DNA of 64,000 nt from Solimonas sp. (GTDB taxonomy: Bacteria; Pseudomonadota; Gammaproteobacteria; Nevskiales; Nevskiaceae). The stretch is from the NCBI GenBank assembly GCA_030149365.1, contig JASBRP010000034.1, forward strand, positions 1 to 64,000. The letters are read 5' to 3'. The notes under the pieces were generated by a model, which had not been told where the DNA came from, did no database searches, and was given only the letters and a program-made list of their open reading frames with translations. Positions 60,701 to 64,000 of this stretch are shown here, piece by piece (within the stretch, counting starts at the first letter, position 1; each line of letters opens with the position of its first letter). A program made the position numbers and the translations under genes.

Positions 60701-62036
60701 CCGGGACCGGCGGTACGGCCGGTACAGGATCCGTGTAGCCGGCGAATTTCGGCGACGCCGGATTCAGCGAGGCGGCGCAAGTGTTCCTTTGCGAGCCGGC
60801 CTGCGTCTGGAAGGTCACCACGACCGCATCGCCATTGATGTCGCTGGCGGTGTTCTGGGTCAGCGTGACGTTGGCGTTGCTGCCGCCGTCGGTATAGCCG
60901 GAAGCGCTGGTGATGTTGGTCCTGACCCGCCCAGCGAGAGTGCTGGCACTGGTCTCATATGAGGTGGCGCCGGCGTTGAGCACTTCGGCGCCGTTGACCT
61001 TGATCGAGGTGACGCGTGCAGAGCCGTTCTGGCTCGAGCAGCCGGTGAGCACGATCGCGAAGGCGACCGAAGCCTTGTTGGCTGGAATGGCGTTCGAGCC
61101 CGGAATGGCGGCAGTGAAGAAACGGCCTGGGTAACGCGCGAAGGTATAGCTTGCCGAATACAGCGCCTGGCAGCTGCCGGCGGGCGGGCTGGCGGCAGCG
61201 GCATTGGCGGCAGTTTTGCACCAGCGCAGCGAGGCCGGCACATTGTAGGTGGAGCTTTCAGCAGCCTGGCAGTTGCGCAGGTTGATGTTGTCGCAGTACT
61301 CGCCCGGTTCGATGGTGTAGTAGTGCGGGCCGAAGGACTGGCCGGTGGTGATGACCGGCTCCGCCAGTGTTCCGGAGATCAGGCTGCCGGTGCCGGTGGC
61401 CTGGGTGTCGCGCCGGGTCGCATAGGTCTTGGTCGTCCCACCGACCGTGACCGTGCCCGGCAGGATGTAGTTATCGTTGCGGACGCAGTCGGTGTAGTTC
61501 GTGTTGGTGCACCATTCCATGTCCGGGAACTTGGTCACCAGGTTGATGGTGTGGATGGCCTGCGTGCCGTAGGCATCGTTGGGAACGCTGGTCCAGGTGG
61601 TGTAGCTGGTGTACGACGTGCCGTCGGCCTTCTTCGGCGGGGTGTAGGTGATCGCGGGGCTGTAATAGATGGTATTGAATTCGTTGGCCATCAGTGGCGG
61701 GTAGCCGCGATAGGTGAACGGACTGCTTGCGGAGTAGCCGGTATCAGAGTCCACCCAGCAGGCCGTGGCAGTACCGGCGCTGCTGTTTGTGCAGCAGTCG
61801 GTCGTGTAGTTGCCGTCGGTGCCCTTGCAGTGACCGTTGAAGACATGGTCCGGCAGGCCGTCCAGCAGCATGGACCCCGAGTCATCAAGGATGAACAGCA
61901 GGTTGGGCAGCACCGAGTCCGAAGGCGAGGTGATCAGCGGTGAATTGGCGATATCGGTCGCCGATGCTGCCGAGGACAGGCCGAGCATCAGACCCGCCGC
62001 CAGGGTGGACCAGAACTTGTTGAGTAGTTTTGACAT
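57759..62036 (-). CDS. pilY1: Type IV pilus tip adhesin PilY1
   Basis: A 1425-residue secreted protein. Signal peptide ends near SAASATD. The N-terminal vWA-like region has a MIDAS DxSxS in FILDDSGSM (D51, S53, S55) and many Cys, Ser and Thr. The C-terminal half is the PilY1 beta-propeller: VYVASNDGMLHAFNADDGSE, GRPEISKLKDGTWVVFLTSG, and YVVNAANGSLVRK. PilY1 sits at the pilus tip and in surface sensing and adhesion. It is the last gene of the minor-pilin operon reading from the right edge of the window; the pilE gene that follows it in Pseudomonas is missing here. Confidence 0.92.
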   Translation of the reverse strand: MSKLLNKFWSTLAAGLMLGLSSAASATDIANSPLITSPSDSVLPNLLFILDDSGSMLLDGLPDHVFNGHCKGTDGNYTTDCCTNSSAGTATACWVDSDTGYSASSPFTYRGYPPLMANEFNTIYYSPAITYTPPKKADGTSYTSYTTWTSVPNDAYGTQAIHTINLVTKFPDMEWCTNTNYTDCVRNDNYILPGTVTVGGTTKTYATRRDTQATGTGSLISGTLAEPVITTGQSFGPHYYTIEPGEYCDNINLRNCQAAESSTYNVPASLRWCKTAANAAAASPPAGSCQALYSASYTFARYPGRFFTAAIPGSNAIPANKASVAFAIVLTGCSSQNGSARVTSIKVNGAEVLNAGATSYETSASTLAGRVRTNITSASGYTDGGSNANVTLTQNTASDINGDAVVVTFQTQAGSQRNTCAASLNPASPKFAGYTDPVPAVPPVPAQYSGRFVRTDIVPSRTSYPKASTRTDCAGSTCTYNEEMTNFANWWAYYHTRAQMMKSSAAIAFSPIGEKYRLGFAEINATSRNRAITTFNTTTKANWYSSLFGSDPSGSTPLQKALARAGRIYAGKLTSSGGNDPVQYSCQQNFTILSTDGYWNSTSGTGTTRDDANAVQVDGSTMVGNQDGSLPEPYKDGNESSNNLADIAAYYYNTDLRTSGFGNCVGAPVPPATVGNNVCENNVPVSGQDSASHQHMTTFTVGLGIPGYMQYQTDYETATEGDFHSIKNAVQANPAGGICSWQSSGACVWPNPTSLLEPRIDDLWHAAVNGRGKYYSARDPASLRDGLTDALAGVSVRTGTAAAATASNPNVVSGDNFIFSSTFESVKWTGQLIRQTIDISTGSLSGGADWSARDQLDTNTSRNIYIFDSSAANKLEPFLWAGLDATQRAYFQTPNINPLSQFCSSGTNCLNSASQAAAAGQNLVNFLRGDSTNEGGLFDSSKYYREREHVLGDIVNAEPAYVKKPVFSYTDSGYSGFKSSKAGRAGTVYVASNDGMLHAFNADDGSERWAYIPTTLLPKLYKLADKNYGVNHEYFADGTPLVSDVYIGGEWRTILVAGLNAGGRSYYALDVTDPAAPKALWEFTDVNMGLTFGRPEISKLKDGTWVVFLTSGYNNSTATGGPSGDGVGYLYVVNAANGSLVRKISTGVGTAAAPSGLAQIRAWADNAEFDNTAQRVYGGDLLGNMWRFDVNGDVGAAGFDAHRLAAVGRPITSRPQLGDVSGTAMIFFGTGLYLGISDLGSSATESFYAVKDTLGTVSYGNPRSDSSFVRQTLTASTCPTGSSICTPGQETRSNSNATVNLAVNNGWYVDWPIGGERSVTDADLQLGTLAVTTNVPASDACTVGGSSYINFFDYRSGKSVSTAQNVSSIKIGNALATRPVLIRLPNNKVLSLVRLSDGTTVVAPTPVEGLAANTRRLSWRELRTQ

Positions 62037-62068
62037 GGCAACCTCTGAATTCGCGATCGGCTACAGCC

Positions 62069-62683
62069 TTACATCGCAATCACGGCCTGCACGAAGCTGA
62101 CCGTGTTGCGCGGACCCACGGTCCGTACGGTAATGCGGTAATACACCTGGCTGGTCTGCAGCAGCGAGACCACGCCGGAGCCCTTGCTGCTGGTGGACGA
62201 TCCCGCCACCAGCGGAGATACGTCGCAGCCGACACCGCTGGAGGGGTCGCCCTGTGCATTGCAGAGGCGATGAATGACGTAAGAGACGGTATTGCCCGCG
62301 CCATCGGCCGCCAGAGTGTTGACCAGGGGAGTGGCACCGGCCGCCAGTACCGTGGTCCAGTAGTCCTCCCAGGATTGCGTCGCGGCGGGATCGCCGCGCA
62401 CTGCCGAATAAGCGCTGCCGGTGACGGTGCGGGTGGTGTAGAGAGTCGTGGGTGTCTGTGCTTGCAGCCAGGCGATTGCCGTTTCCACGCCACGGTCGGC
62501 GGAGCCGACGGCAGATTGCTGGAAAGCAAGGTTGCCGGCGATCAGGTTGCCGGTGTAGGTGGAGCGCATCAGCGAAATGCCGGCAAGGGTCATCATCACG
62601 AGCACGATCAGCGCGATGAACAGCACAACGCCGCCTTGGCGCGAACGCGGTGGCATGTTCGAGGAATATCGCTGGTTCAGCAT
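62069..62683 (-). CDS. pilX: Type IV pilus assembly protein PilX
   Basis: A 204-residue minor pilin. The N-terminal helix QGGVVLFIALIVLVMMTLAG, with the cleavage point after the Gly pair, continues ISLMRSTYTGNLIAGN, the PilX_N signature. The usual Glu5 is not present, as in other PilX proteins. The C-terminal part has a two-Cys region (RLCNAQGD and GVGCDVS). It links the pilin complex to PilY1, encoded 32 bp downstream. Its start overlaps the end of pilW by 7 bp. Confidence 0.87.
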   Translation of the reverse strand: MLNQRYSSNMPPRSRQGGVVLFIALIVLVMMTLAGISLMRSTYTGNLIAGNLAFQQSAVGSADRGVETAIAWLQAQTPTTLYTTRTVTGSAYSAVRGDPAATQSWEDYWTTVLAAGATPLVNTLAADGAGNTVSYVIHRLCNAQGDPSSGVGCDVSPLVAGSSTSSKGSGVVSLLQTSQVYYRITVRTVGPRNTVSFVQAVIAM

Positions 62684-63726
62684 CCTGCTTGCACTCCCAG
62701 CCAGTTCATGTTGCGTGCGGGCACGGTGGTCTCGAATACACGGTAGCGGTAGTGTTGCCAGTCCGCGTTACCTGAGAGGCTGATGGCATGGGTCGCGGTG
62801 CCGGCCCAGGTCGGTGCCGTGGTAGTGACGCTGGCCTTCTCGTACTGGATGGCGCGCGCCACCAGGGCGAGGCGTGCAGCGGAAATCCGCCGCCAGCCGC
62901 AGGCGGTGGTGGGGGTGGTCTGATTGTAGACGTCCACCTGTGCGTCCATCGGTGCCGAATTGTCGACTCCATACTGGGCGCGTAGGGCGACCACGTTGGA
63001 CGCGATGGGGACCCAGATCAACGGGTCGGCCGCCCCCGCCGCCGTGCTGCAATTGTTCGTCATGTAGTCGCAAGCGGTGAGATTGCCGTTGCGCACCGCG
63101 TAGCCCACCACCACCGGGGTGGCGCCGAGATTGTAAAGAGTACCGCCGGACATGCCGGCTAGCCCGGTAGTGACCCTGACCACCGGCGGGGAACTGGTGA
63201 CCGCGACGACCCGTTCCATCGCCAGGTTGCAGGGGGTGGGGCGGGTCTGCAGCGAGGGCATCACCCAATTGTTCACCGCGAAGGAGGTCGGCGTGGTGAC
63301 CGTGTACTGGTTGGTCGCCGGCTGCTGTACCACGTTGGTGCCCTCGGGTGAGCCCCAGGAGCCGCTGTAGGCGATCAGCAGCGTGTCGCTGCCAGCATCG
63401 CCCGCCGGGATACCGGCATGGTTGATGATGAAAGGGGCGAGGGCATTGATCGTCACGCCAGCGCGCAGGGTGACGTTGCAGCCCAGGACCAGCATGGAGT
63501 TCATGCCCTGGCCAGCCTGGCGCAGGTCGCGCTGCACCTGGTAGAGCCCCATGGTGCCGCTGGATTGCGCGTCGCTGGCGCCGCTGGTGGTGCGGCGGTA
63601 GCCCTCCGACAAGGAGAACACCCGCATGACCGCCAGTACGGAAATCATGCCGATGACCAAGCCCACCATGACCTCAATGAGACTCAAGCCGGTACCACGG
63701 TGTCGCCGATTGAAAAGCTGGTTCAT
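62677..63726 (-). CDS. pilW: Type IV pilus assembly protein PilW
   Basis: A 349-residue minor pilin with the class III leader GTGLSLIEVMVGLVIGMISV (cut after the Gly before L, Glu at +5). The periplasmic part has the PilW pattern: GMISVLAVMRVFSLSEGYRR, then SGTMGLYQVQRDLRQAGQGM and WRRISAARLALVARA near the C-terminus. The start at 63726 gives the leader; an upstream open frame overlaps pilV. pilV ends 7 bp before this start. Confidence 0.88.
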   Translation of the reverse strand: MNQLFNRRHRGTGLSLIEVMVGLVIGMISVLAVMRVFSLSEGYRRTTSGASDAQSSGTMGLYQVQRDLRQAGQGMNSMLVLGCNVTLRAGVTINALAPFIINHAGIPAGDAGSDTLLIAYSGSWGSPEGTNVVQQPATNQYTVTTPTSFAVNNWVMPSLQTRPTPCNLAMERVVAVTSSPPVVRVTTGLAGMSGGTLYNLGATPVVVGYAVRNGNLTACDYMTNNCSTAAGAADPLIWVPIASNVVALRAQYGVDNSAPMDAQVDVYNQTTPTTACGWRRISAARLALVARAIQYEKASVTTTAPTWAGTATHAISLSGNADWQHYRYRVFETTVPARNMNWLGVQAGC

Positions 63727-63733
63727 GTCATCC

Positions 63734-64000
63734 CTACATGATCTGGGTGATGACGGTGTACTGGTGCGCCGCCTCGGCCGCCTTCTCCGCGGGGGACTTC
63801 CAACGGACCGTGATCGTGACCCGGCTGCCATTGATACCCGCGATGGTGTCTATGACGACCGTCGGAGGATAGGTGGCGGCCCCGGGTAGGGTCGTATCGA
63901 CCTTGGTTTTCCAGGTAGCGAAGGCCGTGCCCCCTGGACTGGCGAAGGCGGCGGTGAGGGCGGCGGTGGTGCGGTTGGCTACCCACATCTCGCCGATCAG
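63734..64000 (-). CDS. pilV: Type IV pilus modification protein PilV, C-terminal part
   Basis: Partial: the 3' 267 bp of a gene entering from the right edge. The visible 88 residues read LIGEMWVANRTTAAL, GGTAFATWKTKVDTTLPGAA and a C-terminal VTITVRWKSPAEKAAEAAHQ. The QMWA/EMWVAN-type segment followed by a short T-x-W-x-x-x-x-x-x-LPG stretch and a V-x-V-x-W end is the usual PilV C-terminal layout. The N-terminal leader and helix lie outside the window. Confidence 0.82.
   Translation of the reverse strand: MIGEMWVANRTTAALTAAFASPGGTAFATWKTKVDTTLPGAATYPPTVVIDTIAGINGSRVTITVRWKSPAEKAAEAAHQYTVITQIM

Noticed and set aside
58431-60962. Long plus-strand frame opposite pilY1
   Set aside because: Low-complexity Val/Gly/Ala/Arg composition; pilY1 on the other strand has signal peptide, MIDAS and propeller motifs.

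Overview
The window is a high-GC chromosomal segment of a Gram-negative gammaproteobacterium. The block ispB, rplU, rpmA, obgE, proB, rpsT, murJ, ribF, ileS, lspA, ispH followed by convergent type IV minor-pilin genes has the gene order known from Pseudomonas. Repeats with GTGGGAGCGGCTTC-type and TTCGACAGGCTCAGG-type ends are typical of pseudomonads and Xanthomonadales/Nevskiales. My best guess is the Xanthomonadales/Nevskiales side; the exact genus cannot be fixed from sequence reading alone.

Layout. (1) 1-3.2 kb: branched-chain amino acid genes ilvB and ilvE behind an Ile/Leu/Val-rich leader peptide and an attenuator. (2) 3.2-12.2 kb: a spermidine-synthase-like protein, a hotdog thioesterase, a DUF3617 protein, then a leftward run with a serine beta-lactamase-like hydrolase, a ferredoxin-reductase-like flavoprotein, an HD-GYP protein with a degenerate receiver, a CalB-like lipase lipoprotein and SelO. 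(3) 12.2-19.1 kb: a class III nucleotide cyclase/AAA protein, a LolA-like periplasmic protein and an RND/MMPL transporter carrying its own C-terminal cyclic-nucleotide-binding domain. (4) 19.3-21.4 kb: an SDR, a small MscS channel and GreB. (5) 21.3-32.5 kb: a leftward cellulose operon bcsD, a BcsR-like Pro/Ala-rich gene, bcsA, bcsB, bcsZ, bcsC and a small TPR gene, with a promoter and inverted repeat in front. (6) 32.5-34.9 kb: two lipoproteins and an acyl-CoA-dehydrogenase-like protein.

(7) 34.93-46.18 kb: a probable 11.2-kb genomic island. A 71-bp repeat (67/71 identical) that includes the last 22 nt of tRNA-Pro(CGG) and the terminator behind it occurs at both ends, and the complete tRNA stands at the right end. 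No integrase is visible. The cargo looks like an envelope and general stress set: BON-domain proteins, four CsbD/YjbJ-like domains in three genes, a DUF4398 lipoprotein, an OmpA-like lipoprotein, a Crp/Fnr regulator, a hybrid histidine kinase and a PAS response regulator, plus several small unrecognised genes. A hemerythrin-like reading frame is cut off at the left repeat.

(8) 46.2-57.7 kb: the conserved housekeeping block. (9) 57.7-64 kb: pilY1, pilX, pilW and the end of pilV, read leftward and leaving the window. fkpB (between lspA and ispH) and pilE (next to pilY1) are missing from their usual places.

Regulatory themes: ribosome-mediated attenuation at ilv, several -10 hexamers so close to start codons that leaderless mRNAs are likely, and possible cyclic-nucleotide control of an exporter.
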